Part shown: piece by piece, positions 8,458-15,768 of the stretch
Layout: every line of letters starts with the position of its first letter
How positions within the stretch are numbered: position 1 is the first letter of the stretch
Origin: CAYXGE01 sp964464435
GTDB lineage: Bacteria > Pseudomonadota > Gammaproteobacteria > Burkholderiales > Methylophilaceae
Length of the DNA stretch: 23,036 bases
Assembly: GCA_964464435.1 (NCBI GenBank)
Contig: CAYXGE010000024.1
Location: forward strand, 1 to 23,036
Reading direction: 5' to 3'
Notes under the pieces: model-generated
Seen by the model: only the letters and a program-made list of their open reading frames with translations
What the model was told of the DNA's origin: nothing
Database searches by the model: none
Translations under genes and position numbers: made by a program

Positions 8458-8473
8458 GACACATACATGGCAA
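8446..8473 (-). promoter_or_regulatory. Predicted sigma70 promoter for bamE-dapB
   Basis: On the minus strand TTGCCA (-35, 8468-8473) and TATTAT (-10, 8446-8451) are each 5/6 matches to consensus with 16-base spacing. Transcription would start about 15 bases before the bamE start, giving a very short leader. No equally good plus-strand promoter for fur was found. A TTGACA at 8419-8424 has only a GATAAT 20 bases away. Confidence 0.55.
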
Positions 8474-8479
8474 AACACT

Positions 8480-8905
8480 ATGCGCGAACCTAAAGATTTA
8501 AAAAATGCAGGGCTAAAAGCGACACTTCCTCGTTTAAAGGTATTAGACCTTTTTGAGAACAGTAGTGAACGTCACTTATCTGCTGAAGATATTTACAAAA
8601 TTTTAATCACCTCAGGTGAAGATGTTGGTTTAGCTACTGTTTATCGTGTGCTCACCCAATTTGAGCAAGCTGGTTTGCTTATTCGTCACCACTTTGAAAG
8701 TGGCAAGGCCGTGTTTGAGCTGAATCAAGGCGGACATCATGACCATATTGTGTGTATGCAATGTGGTCGCGTTGAAGAATTTTGTGATGAAGAAATCGAA
8801 AAACGTCAGCATGCGGCAGCAGAAAAGCGTGGCTTTAAAGTGCATGACCACTCACTTTATATTTATGCAGATTGTACTAAAACTCCCTGCCCGCATAAAA
8901 ACTAG
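8480..8905 (+). CDS. fur: Ferric uptake regulator Fur
   Basis: A dimeric metal-sensing repressor that binds Fur boxes when loaded with Fe(II). The 141-residue length is typical. The N-terminal winged helix (about residues 1-83) includes PRLKVLDLFE and the recognition helix region GLATVYRVLTQFEQAGL. The dimerisation domain carries the HHDH metal-site motif (86-89). It also has both structural zinc cysteine pairs, C92/C95 and C132/C137, the same layout as E. coli Fur. It is divergent from bamE with a 54-base shared control region, the order seen in many betaproteobacteria. No strong ribosome site is visible before the ATG. Confidence 0.97.
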   Translation: MREPKDLKNAGLKATLPRLKVLDLFENSSERHLSAEDIYKILITSGEDVGLATVYRVLTQFEQAGLLIRHHFESGKAVFELNQGGHHDHIVCMQCGRVEEFCDEEIEKRQHAAAEKRGFKVHDHSLYIYADCTKTPCPHKN

Positions 8906-8921
8906 ATAATTTACTGTAATC

Positions 8922-8948
8922 TAAACGCCTGCTTCTAGCGGGCGTTTA
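8922..8948. terminator. Compact bidirectional hairpin between fur and recN
   Basis: TAAACGCC-T-GCT (8922-8933) pairs with AGC-G-GGCGTTTA (8937-8948), a 12-bp stem with one G-T wobble and a 3-base loop. It lies where fur (+) and recN (-) converge and contains the last recN codons, with the recN stop mostly in the loop. The T-runs on each side are short (GTTTA), so termination efficiency is uncertain. Confidence 0.65.
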
Positions 8949-10590
8949 ACATTTCTGCCGCATGTTGCCGCGTGGTTTGTGTAATATCAATACCACCCAA
9001 CATTCTCGCCACTTCTTCAATACGTTCAGTATCATCTAATGCTGTAATATGACTTAATGTGTGACCATCTTGTTGTGTTTTACTCACTCTAAAATGCTGT
9101 GCGCCACAAGAGGCCACTTGTGGCAAGTGAGTAATCACCAATACCTGACGTGTTTTTCCTAACTGCGCTAATAAACGACCTACCACTTCAGCCACGCCAC
9201 CACCAATGCCCACATCAACTTCATCAAAAATCATGGTTGGCACATTAATCTGTTGCGCTGTTGTCACTCGTATTGCCAAACTAATGCGAGAAAGTTCACC
9301 GCCAGAAGCCACTTTGGCAAGAGGCTTGGGTTCAACCCCAGCATGGCCTGCGACTAAAAACTGTACATCTTCTAACCCTGTTGCATCTGGTGTTTGTGCT
9401 GTAAGCACGACTTCAAATTGTCCACCTGCCAATGCCAGACTCTGCATTTCATGGCTAATTTTCTGGCTAAGTACTTTTGCTGCTGATATTCGCGCTTTGC
9501 TCAAAGCCTGCGCAAGCTGCATATACTCTGCCTTTAAGGTAGTTTCCTGTTTAATCAATGCATCATCTTGTTGATAGCTTTCTAGTTCTTGCATACGCGC
9601 TTGTTTTGACGTAAAGACTTCCATTAATGATTCAGGTTTACTTCTATATTTTCTTGCGCCATCATGCAAGGCTTGCATTTGCGATTCTATGTTCTCAAGG
9701 CGTTGCGGGTCTAGTTCTGCACGTTGAATAAACCGATTGATGTTTCTACTGGCTTCTTCTAGCTGAATTAATGATGATTGTACCGCCTCTACAGATTCAG
9801 CTAGCCCGCTGTCAAACTTAACCATTTCATCTAGGTGGTGCTGCACTTGGCTAAGTTGGTCAATCACAGAAAACTCATGCTCAGCCAATAATTCGTAACA
9901 TGTCGCTCCGTTTTGAATCAAGCTCGCGCTGTTTGATATTCGCGCATGTTCTTGCTGCAATGCTTCCCAATCGGCCTCAGAAATAACCAATTGCTTAAGC
10001 TCTCTAACTTCATCTCTTAATATTGCTAACTCTTCAGCATATTGATGCGCATTGGCTTCTAGTTGCGCGCGCATACTTGCCACTTCTTGCCATGCTTTGT
10101 AACTCGCTGCTACTGCTTTTGCTTGCGCACTCATGCCCGCAAAATCGTCTAGCACTTGGCGCTGATAGCTAGTTTTGAGTAAGGAGTGATGCGCATGTTG
10201 GCTATAAATATCCACCAGCAATTCTCCCAGCTCTTTAAGCTGGGCAACGGTTACTGCTTGGCCATTAATAAATGCACGCGTTCTTCCATCAGCGTACATC
10301 ACGCGACGCAACAATAACTCGCCTTGCTCATATGAAAGCGCTTGCTCGTTTAGCCAAGTATCAACATTGGTTAAATTTTGCGTTGAAAAAAAGGCAGAAA
10401 TCTCAGCTTTTTCGCAACCAGTACGTATCACCCCTGCCTCACCTCTGGCACCCAAAGTGAGTGATAGCGCATCAATTAAAATCGACTTTCCCGCTCCTGT
10501 TTCACCTGTAAGTACGGTAAACCCAGAAGTAAACTCTAAGTCAAGCTTATCGACAATGACAAAGTCACGAATAGACAAACTTTGTAGCAT
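8935..10590 (-). CDS. recN: DNA repair ATPase RecN
   Basis: RecN is an SMC-like ATPase that tethers DNA ends during recombinational double-strand break repair. The 551 residues match the family (553 in E. coli). Walker A is GETGAGKS at residues 29-36. A long coiled-coil region spans roughly residues 150-390 and is rich in Gln/Glu/Ala heptads. The C-terminal head has the ABC signature ASGGELSRISLA and the Walker B block MIFDEVDVGIGG, followed by VITHLPQVA. It starts 3 bases after nadK, so the two form an operon. I saw no LexA-type CTGT-N8-ACAG box ahead of nadK. Confidence 0.97.
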   Translation of the reverse strand: MLQSLSIRDFVIVDKLDLEFTSGFTVLTGETGAGKSILIDALSLTLGARGEAGVIRTGCEKAEISAFFSTQNLTNVDTWLNEQALSYEQGELLLRRVMYADGRTRAFINGQAVTVAQLKELGELLVDIYSQHAHHSLLKTSYQRQVLDDFAGMSAQAKAVAASYKAWQEVASMRAQLEANAHQYAEELAILRDEVRELKQLVISEADWEALQQEHARISNSASLIQNGATCYELLAEHEFSVIDQLSQVQHHLDEMVKFDSGLAESVEAVQSSLIQLEEASRNINRFIQRAELDPQRLENIESQMQALHDGARKYRSKPESLMEVFTSKQARMQELESYQQDDALIKQETTLKAEYMQLAQALSKARISAAKVLSQKISHEMQSLALAGGQFEVVLTAQTPDATGLEDVQFLVAGHAGVEPKPLAKVASGGELSRISLAIRVTTAQQINVPTMIFDEVDVGIGGGVAEVVGRLLAQLGKTRQVLVITHLPQVASCGAQHFRVSKTQQDGHTLSHITALDDTERIEEVARMLGGIDITQTTRQHAAEMLNAR

Positions 10591-10593
10591 GTA

Positions 10594-11466
10594 TTAACCC
10601 CAACCAAGTTTTTCACGCAGGGTAGCATAGTGGTTATGCCCTTTAGGGTGAAGTAATGTGACTGACTCTTGCGCAGTGCGCACCACAACTTTATCACCTT
10701 GATTTAATGGCAAGGCAGCTTGACCGTCAAAATGCACGCTACATTCAGAAACGCCAACCACACTAATAACCACCTCACTCAAAGCACTAATTGCAATAGG
10801 CCGATTACTAAGCGTGTGGGGGCATATCGGTACCAAGGTCATGACATTTAAGCTTGGGTCTAAGATTGGCCCGCCCGCAGATAATGAATAAGCAGTGGTG
10901 CCGGTAGGCGTTGAAACGATTAAACCATCTGAGCGCTGACGATTAACATAGGCTCCATTAATATGCACCTCAAGATCAATTAAACGGCCCAAGTTGCTTT
11001 TACCCACAACCACGTCATTTAAAGCAATAAAAGATTGTAATTCTAGCCCATTTGCATGCACTTCTGCTTGCAATAACATGCGCTTTTCTGCACTAAAATT
11101 ACCCGCCAAAATATTTGAGACACCTTCAAACATAGACTCAGACGTGAGGTCAGTTAAAAAGCCTAAGCGCCCTTTATTCACGCCAATTAAGGGAATATTG
11201 GAACCCACCAATGCACGCGCCACTGAGAGCATGGTGCCATCGCCGCCTACGACAATGACTAAGTCTGCCTGTTTGCAAACGTCAGCCATTGTGATTCGGT
11301 CAAAATTTGTAATGCCGCAATTGTCAGCTGTTGCTTGTTCAATCGAAATGGTGGCATCGAAATCACGCAAAAACTGAGCAAGCTGAATGATTTGCTCGCG
11401 CATTTCTGGCTGCATATATTTGCCAATAATAGCAATGTGTTTAAAAGTGGTTTTCATGGTTGGCAT
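10594..11466 (-). CDS. nadK: NAD kinase
   Basis: Phosphorylates NAD to NADP using ATP or polyphosphate. The 290 residues (292 in E. coli) include the diagnostic GGDGT at residues 74-78 and the NKGRLGFL block near 96-103. The conserved SDGLIVSTPTGTTAYSLSAGGPI stretch of the C-terminal beta domain is also intact. Met4 is an equally good start, giving an N-terminus MKTTFKHIAIIGKY, and neither start has a strong ribosome site. It is first in nadK-recN. In many betaproteobacteria hrcA is the near divergent neighbour; here hrcA is 5.2 kb away. Confidence 0.97.
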   Translation of the reverse strand: MPTMKTTFKHIAIIGKYMQPEMREQIIQLAQFLRDFDATISIEQATADNCGITNFDRITMADVCKQADLVIVVGGDGTMLSVARALVGSNIPLIGVNKGRLGFLTDLTSESMFEGVSNILAGNFSAEKRMLLQAEVHANGLELQSFIALNDVVVGKSNLGRLIDLEVHINGAYVNRQRSDGLIVSTPTGTTAYSLSAGGPILDPSLNVMTLVPICPHTLSNRPIAISALSEVVISVVGVSECSVHFDGQAALPLNQGDKVVVRTAQESVTLLHPKGHNHYATLREKLGWG

Positions 11467-11738
11467 TTAATCATAGATGCACGCTTACTCATAGCCTGTA
11501 AAAAATTAAAAGTTAAATATCACAAATATGCATTTTTTGCAGACTTCAATTACTTTGCGCAAAAAGTGCATGATTATATATCCAATTATTTTAACAAAAT
11601 AAATAAAAATATGTTTAATTTCAATATCTTAAAATTAATTTAAAAAATATTTTGATTGGCATTTAATTTGCAACAACACTGGGTGGACAACGCATCAAGT
11701 TGCATCAACATAAAAACTTTAAAGAAATATATACATTA
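11467..11738. other. AT-rich intergenic region between nadK and the envelope cassette
   Basis: This roughly 270-base divergent gap is strikingly AT-rich. It holds a 13-bp imperfect inverted repeat (11528-11540 with 11559-11571) and a direct-repeat pair CTTAAA-N5-TTTAAA at 11628-11644 resembling a PmrA-type box. I see no convincing -35/-10 pair on either strand and no tRNA or mobile-element remnant. A short plus-strand frame of 102 codons (11335-11643) crosses nadK and the gap and has no protein-like character. Confidence 0.5.
11528..11571. repeat. Imperfect inverted repeat upstream of nadK
   Basis: ATGCATTTTTTGC (11528-11540) pairs with GCAAAAAGTGCAT (11559-11571), 13 positions with a single T-G wobble, around an 18-base spacer. 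It is not followed by a clear T-run in either direction, so it is more likely an operator, a leader structure or a boundary relic than a terminator. Confidence 0.5.
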
Positions 11739-13391
11739 ATGAGATTCAACCTGCACACCTTATTACAAGCATTTCAACGCCTAAAATCAATTTCACAAAC
11801 CAAGTTTATATTTCTATTAGTCGCTTATGTCATGCTGAGCGGAAATATGTCGCTATTTGGCAAAATTATAAATATTTACCCACTTAGTATTCATAATGTT
11901 GGTTTTGTAACATCCTTATTTTTATTTTTTAGCATTTTAACGGCATTATTTTTTATGCTGGTAAGCGTAGGCAAGGGTGGGCGCTGGATTGTCGCTATTC
12001 TGCTCATTATCACTGCACAATCTGCCTATTATATGGATAACTTTGGCGTGATTATCGATACGGTGATGATAGATAATATTCTGCATACCGATGCTAAAGA
12101 AATCTCTGGCTTATTGAATATTGGTTTAATTTCTAGAACAATTTTTTTAGGCATTTTGCCTGCTTGTTTTGTCATTAAATTCTGGCCTGATGCTAACCAA
12201 ACAAAATTAACGTTGAAAAATCGCATTGAGTACATGGGGTTTTTGTTATTGATACTTTTTACGCTAGTGCTCATTTCCAGCGCAGGGTATACCTCATTTA
12301 TTCGTGAGCATAAAATCACGCGCTTTTATGCCAACCCTACTTTTCCTGTCTACTCTGCAATTAAATATGTTGCTCAACAATTACATCACAAAGAAAAAGT
12401 CCCTTTTAAAATTGTTGCCGAAGATAGTCAATTTGTTGAACCGCATGCCAAAAATGAACTGGTCATTATGGTAGTGGGCGAAACAGCCCGTTATGATCGC
12501 TTCTCACTAAATGGCTACCATAAAGAAACCAATCCTTTATTAGCAAAACATGACGTAATTAGCTTAAGCAACGTAAGCTCATGTGGCACATCCACTGGAG
12601 TTTCTGTGCCTTGTATGTTTTCAACACTTGGCAGAAAAAATTACGATAAAGAGACTGCACTTAATCAAGAAAATGCGTTGGATGTGCTTGCAGACCATGG
12701 TATTGAGGTGTTGTGGCGCGACAACAATTCTGACTCAAAAGGCGTTGCATTGCGGGTAAAGTATGAAGACTATAAAACGCCAACGCACAACCCCATCTGT
12801 GAAGGCGAATGCCGAGACATGGGAATGCTCAGTGGCCTAGACCAATATATTGCTTCTAAAAAAGGCAAAGATATTTTGATTGTGTTGCACCAAATGGGCA
12901 ATCACGGTCCTGAGTATTACCGCCGCTATCCCAAGGAGTTTGAAAAATTTAAACCTATGTGTATGACTGGTGAACTTAGAGATTGTACCCAAGAAGAAAT
13001 TGATAACAGCTATGACAATGCCATTTTATACACGGATTACTTTTTATCAGAAACAATCAACTTTTTAAAAAAATATGACCAAAGTCACGAAACCGCCATG
13101 CTTTATGTGGCTGATCATGGTGAATCGCTTGGCGAAAAAGGCATTTATTTACACGCCGCGCCTTATATGATTGCGCCTAAAGAGCAAACACACGTGCCTG
13201 CAATTGTGTGGCTAGGTAAACATTTTGACTTTAAAAAAGAACAGCTATTACCATACAAAAATTACCCACTAAGCCATGATGATGTGTTTTGTTCGCTACT
13301 CACCGCATTTGAACTATCAACAAAAACTTGCGCAAATTTCGCCAATATTTTAAAACAGAATGAAGACCATACTGCTGAGCTTAAGCCTTAG
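11739..13391 (+). CDS. Phosphoethanolamine transferase, EptA-like
   Basis: Predicted inner-membrane enzyme that moves phosphoethanolamine from phosphatidylethanolamine to lipid A or another envelope glycan. I take the ATG at 11739 (550 residues; E. coli EptA has 547). A TTG at 11700 would add 13 residues. About five membrane segments fill residues 21-185. The periplasmic sulfatase-fold domain follows. It has VVGETARYDRFSLNGY with metal ligand Glu248 and SSCGTSTGVSVPCMFS, where Thr284 or Thr286 is the expected nucleophile. HQMGNHGP and VADHGESLGEKGIYLHAAPY supply the remaining ligands (D459/H460). The paired cysteines of the family are kept. It overlaps the next gene by 32 bases. Substrate (lipid A or core) cannot be read from sequence, so no eptA/B/C symbol is given. 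Confidence 0.9.
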   Translation: MRFNLHTLLQAFQRLKSISQTKFIFLLVAYVMLSGNMSLFGKIINIYPLSIHNVGFVTSLFLFFSILTALFFMLVSVGKGGRWIVAILLIITAQSAYYMDNFGVIIDTVMIDNILHTDAKEISGLLNIGLISRTIFLGILPACFVIKFWPDANQTKLTLKNRIEYMGFLLLILFTLVLISSAGYTSFIREHKITRFYANPTFPVYSAIKYVAQQLHHKEKVPFKIVAEDSQFVEPHAKNELVIMVVGETARYDRFSLNGYHKETNPLLAKHDVISLSNVSSCGTSTGVSVPCMFSTLGRKNYDKETALNQENALDVLADHGIEVLWRDNNSDSKGVALRVKYEDYKTPTHNPICEGECRDMGMLSGLDQYIASKKGKDILIVLHQMGNHGPEYYRRYPKEFEKFKPMCMTGELRDCTQEEIDNSYDNAILYTDYFLSETINFLKKYDQSHETAMLYVADHGESLGEKGIYLHAAPYMIAPKEQTHVPAIVWLGKHFDFKKEQLLPYKNYPLSHDDVFCSLLTAFELSTKTCANFANILKQNEDHTAELKP

Positions 13392-14085
13392 GTCATCTTT
13401 TTGTTTAAGCCACATATTTGCACCCTTAGTGTTGGTCTGCTTTATGTTATGGGTTTATCCAATGACGGGGCTTGACCAACAACTCATTGCTCCGTTTTAT
13501 GATGTAACCTTGCAAGGCTTCCCTTTACAAAACCATTGGTTTTTTGAAACCTTAATGCACGAGTGGCTCAAATATTTGATTATTGCTATTGCCATCATGT
13601 TATTAGTGTTAGCTATCACCTCATTCTTTATACCTAAGCTGAGATTCTTAAAACGTCAATCTGTATGGGCATTTTCTGGCATGTTGCTCAGCACTTCTTT
13701 AATTAGCCTCATAAAAAGCCAAAGCATCCATGACTGCCCAAAAAACCTGACGCTATTTGGAGGCAATCAACCCTACGTAGAATTAATGCATTCACTGCCT
13801 TTAGGCGCGCATGCTGGCCATTGCTTTCCTGGTGGGCATGCTTCCGCAGGGTTTTCACTACTCACTTTTTATTTCATTTTCCGAGATACATATCCAAAGC
13901 TAGCAAAGATTTGTTTTTGCTTAGGCATTATGATTGGTTTAATGATGGGGGCTTCACAAATGGTGAGAGGCGAGCATTTTATGTCACACAATATATGGAC
14001 TGGACTGATTGTTTGGTTTGTTCTGGTCGCATGTTATTTAATTTACCCACCATCAAAAAACAATCATCAAATAAATATAACTTAG
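13360..14085 (+). CDS. PAP2-family membrane phosphatase
   Basis: A 241-residue protein with about six predicted membrane segments and a PAP2 (acid phosphatase/vanadium haloperoxidase-like) core. The three motifs are recognisable but divergent. KSQSIHDCP has Cys where KX6RP has Arg. FPGGHAS replaces PSGH. RGEHFMSH has His where the final Asp usually lies. CPKNLTLFGG after the first motif resembles a subfamily that, as I recall, often accompanies phosphoethanolamine transferases. Members dephosphorylate lipid pyrophosphates or lipid A phosphates (LpxE/LpxT type). It starts inside the eptA-like gene, so coupled translation is likely. The exact substrate is unknown. Confidence 0.8.
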   Translation: MKTILLSLSLRSSFCLSHIFAPLVLVCFMLWVYPMTGLDQQLIAPFYDVTLQGFPLQNHWFFETLMHEWLKYLIIAIAIMLLVLAITSFFIPKLRFLKRQSVWAFSGMLLSTSLISLIKSQSIHDCPKNLTLFGGNQPYVELMHSLPLGAHAGHCFPGGHASAGFSLLTFYFIFRDTYPKLAKICFCLGIMIGLMMGASQMVRGEHFMSHNIWTGLIVWFVLVACYLIYPPSKNNHQINIT

Positions 14086-14112
14086 AAATTCTACGGAGTA
14101 TTCACAATACCC

Positions 14113-14140
14113 TATAATATTAACTAGTTAATATTTGGAG
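14113..14140 (+). promoter_or_regulatory. Palindrome with overlapping TATAAT upstream of the glycosyltransferase
   Basis: A perfect 20-bp palindrome (half site AATATTAACT, 14116-14135) overlaps a consensus TATAAT at 14113-14118 and abuts the GGAG ribosome site at 14137-14140. The arrangement fits an operator over a promoter start point, or an AT hairpin in the leader. A convincing -35 element is not visible. Confidence 0.5.
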
Positions 14141-14147
14141 TCACTTC

Positions 14148-14933
14148 ATGCTGGCAGACGAAAGCCTACCTCGCTTTTCAATCATTATGGTGAACTATAA
14201 AACACTTGAGCTCACCAAAAACGCTTTAAGATTCATTCAAGCTTGTATTGATACAAAGCGCAATCCAGTTTGGGTGGTAGATAACCAATCAGGTGACGAA
14301 AGTACCGAATATTTAAAATCCTTAGATTGGATACATCTTATTGAGCGAGTGCCTGATGCCAACGAAAATGGATTTACAGCGCATGGTCGTGCGCTTGATG
14401 TCGCATTTCATAAAATAGATACGGATTATGTATTTTTATTTCATACAGATACGTTTTTATATGACGCATTCATACTGCAGGATATGCTAAGCACTATGTT
14501 ATCAAATCCAAAGGCGGCTGCAGTAGGTTGCTTAGAGCAGGTAAACAGACCGCTTACCCATACAATGTGGCGCTATTTCATTCGTTTTATTAAGCATTAT
14601 GAACGTACTATCAAAGTTAAACTTGGCTTAAAAACGCGGCCTCCAAGAGGCTTTTACGAGGTATATATTAAAAGTTTTTGCGCCCTTTGGAACGCAAAAT
14701 TAATGAAATCAATGGGTTTACAATTTATGATTGATGACCGTATCCCTGGTTATCAACTACAAGATACGATGCGTGAAAAAGGCTATTTAATTCACACCAT
14801 TCCACCAAGAAAAATCTTTAAATATTTAGACCACGTTGAAGCAGGAACAGTATCATTACGTGAAGGCTATGATAATACGCATAAACGAATTCGACGCAAA
14901 TTAGAAATGTTGCAAAAGCTTAACGTAAATTAG
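14148..14933 (+). CDS. Family 2 glycosyltransferase
   Basis: A 261-residue cytoplasmic protein with the GT-A fold of GT2. The N-terminal strand is FSIIMVNYKTLELTKNAL (residues 10-27). WVVDNQSGDEST follows at about 42-53 and binds the nucleotide sugar. The DXD-type metal motif is in FHTDTF near residue 98-102. No membrane segment is seen. GGAG lies seven bases upstream of the ATG, which fixes the start. It follows the PAP2 gene by 62 bases and precedes the kinase-like gene by 12, so it likely acts on LPS core or another surface glycan. The donor sugar and acceptor are unknown. Confidence 0.85.
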   Translation: MLADESLPRFSIIMVNYKTLELTKNALRFIQACIDTKRNPVWVVDNQSGDESTEYLKSLDWIHLIERVPDANENGFTAHGRALDVAFHKIDTDYVFLFHTDTFLYDAFILQDMLSTMLSNPKAAAVGCLEQVNRPLTHTMWRYFIRFIKHYERTIKVKLGLKTRPPRGFYEVYIKSFCALWNAKLMKSMGLQFMIDDRIPGYQLQDTMREKGYLIHTIPPRKIFKYLDHVEAGTVSLREGYDNTHKRIRRKLEMLQKLNVN

Positions 14934-14945
14934 TCACGCCTATTC

Positions 14946-15695
14946 ATGTCACTTAAATTTAGAAGGCAAACAAACTTATTTGAGGCCTATGATTTAGCAT
15001 TTGAACCACCCTCTTTTAAAGAAATGTGGTCCTTAGATATTCCTTTTTTTGAACCTCCCAATCATACAAGAGGTGGCTGGAGTGGCGTTGCACAATTCAC
15101 TTTAAGCAACATGCCAGTATTTATTAAACGTCAGGAAAATCACGTTTATCGTTCTATTCAACATTTTTTTAAAAATCGCCCCACATTTGAGCGCGAGTAT
15201 CAAAATATTTTATTGCTCAATCAACTTGGCATACCCACATATAAGTTGGTGTATTTTGGCAATCTCTCCACAAGGCAAGGTTTTCAAACAATTTTAATCA
15301 CCAAATCGTTAATTGGTTATCAAGCTTTAGATGATAAAACACTGGATTTCATTCATTTGCCACGTGTTGAAAAGCAGCAAATTTCAATCGCACTGGCTAA
15401 GGTTTTACGTCAAATGCATGACCATCATATAGAACATAACTGTATGTATCAAAAACATATTTTTATCAAAAAAAGCCAAAACAGTTGGGACATCTGTTTA
15501 ATTGATTTAGAAAAAGCCAAAAAAAGGTGGCAAAGAAAAAAAGTAGTTACACGAGATTTAAATACGCTTTACAGGACTTCTCAACATATCTCTAGGTCCA
15601 TGATGCTTCGTTTTTACCTTGATTATGCTAACAAACGAACCCTATCAGCGGAAGATAAAGTATTGATTAAATCGATTATTAAAAAAACCAAGTAA
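14946..15695 (+). CDS. Kdo kinase / InaA-like LPS kinase family protein
   Basis: A 249-residue protein with a small protein-kinase-like fold of the lipopolysaccharide kinase (Kdo/WaaP, InaA) family. The putative ATP lysine is K61 (VFIKRQ) and the helix-C glutamate is in FEREYQ (81-86). The catalytic loop reads LRQMHDHHIEHNCMYQKHIFIK, with Asn165-Cys-Met-Tyr where WaaP has Arg-Asp-Cys-Tyr. The DFG-equivalent is CLIDLEKAK with D187 and E189. RDLNTLYR near 203-210 is shared with InaA-type members as I recall them. The missing HRD Asp suggests altered chemistry or a pseudokinase. No membrane segment. It sits 12 bases after the glycosyltransferase, probably in the same transcript. Confidence 0.75.
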   Translation: MSLKFRRQTNLFEAYDLAFEPPSFKEMWSLDIPFFEPPNHTRGGWSGVAQFTLSNMPVFIKRQENHVYRSIQHFFKNRPTFEREYQNILLLNQLGIPTYKLVYFGNLSTRQGFQTILITKSLIGYQALDDKTLDFIHLPRVEKQQISIALAKVLRQMHDHHIEHNCMYQKHIFIKKSQNSWDICLIDLEKAKKRWQRKKVVTRDLNTLYRTSQHISRSMMLRFYLDYANKRTLSAEDKVLIKSIIKKTK

Positions 15696-15728
15696 ATACT
15701 TTAAAAGCTTTTTCAAACTTAGGTGTCG

Positions 15729-15734
15729 TATAAT
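15729..15734 (+). promoter_or_regulatory. Candidate -10 element upstream of the 2OG oxygenase
   Basis: A consensus TATAAT lies 35 bases before the oxygenase ATG in a 73-base AT-rich gap. The best -35 candidates (around 15707-15713, T-rich) are weak. If real, this promoter could also serve hrcA and hemH downstream. Confidence 0.3.
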
Positions 15735-15768
15735 TTATAAGCGTAATTTTCATATTTGAGTTTTAAAA

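Noticed and set aside
11335..11643. Plus-strand frame of 102 codons across nadK and the AT-rich gap
   Set aside because: Half of it overlaps nadK in antisense, the rest is Asn/Lys/Phe/Ile-rich translation of AT-rich DNA, and no ribosome site is present.
11700..11738. TTG at 11700 as the start of the EptA-like gene
   Set aside because: It adds 13 residues without family support, and the only ribosome-like GGTGG is about 12 bases away. The ATG at 11739 gives a normal 550-residue length.
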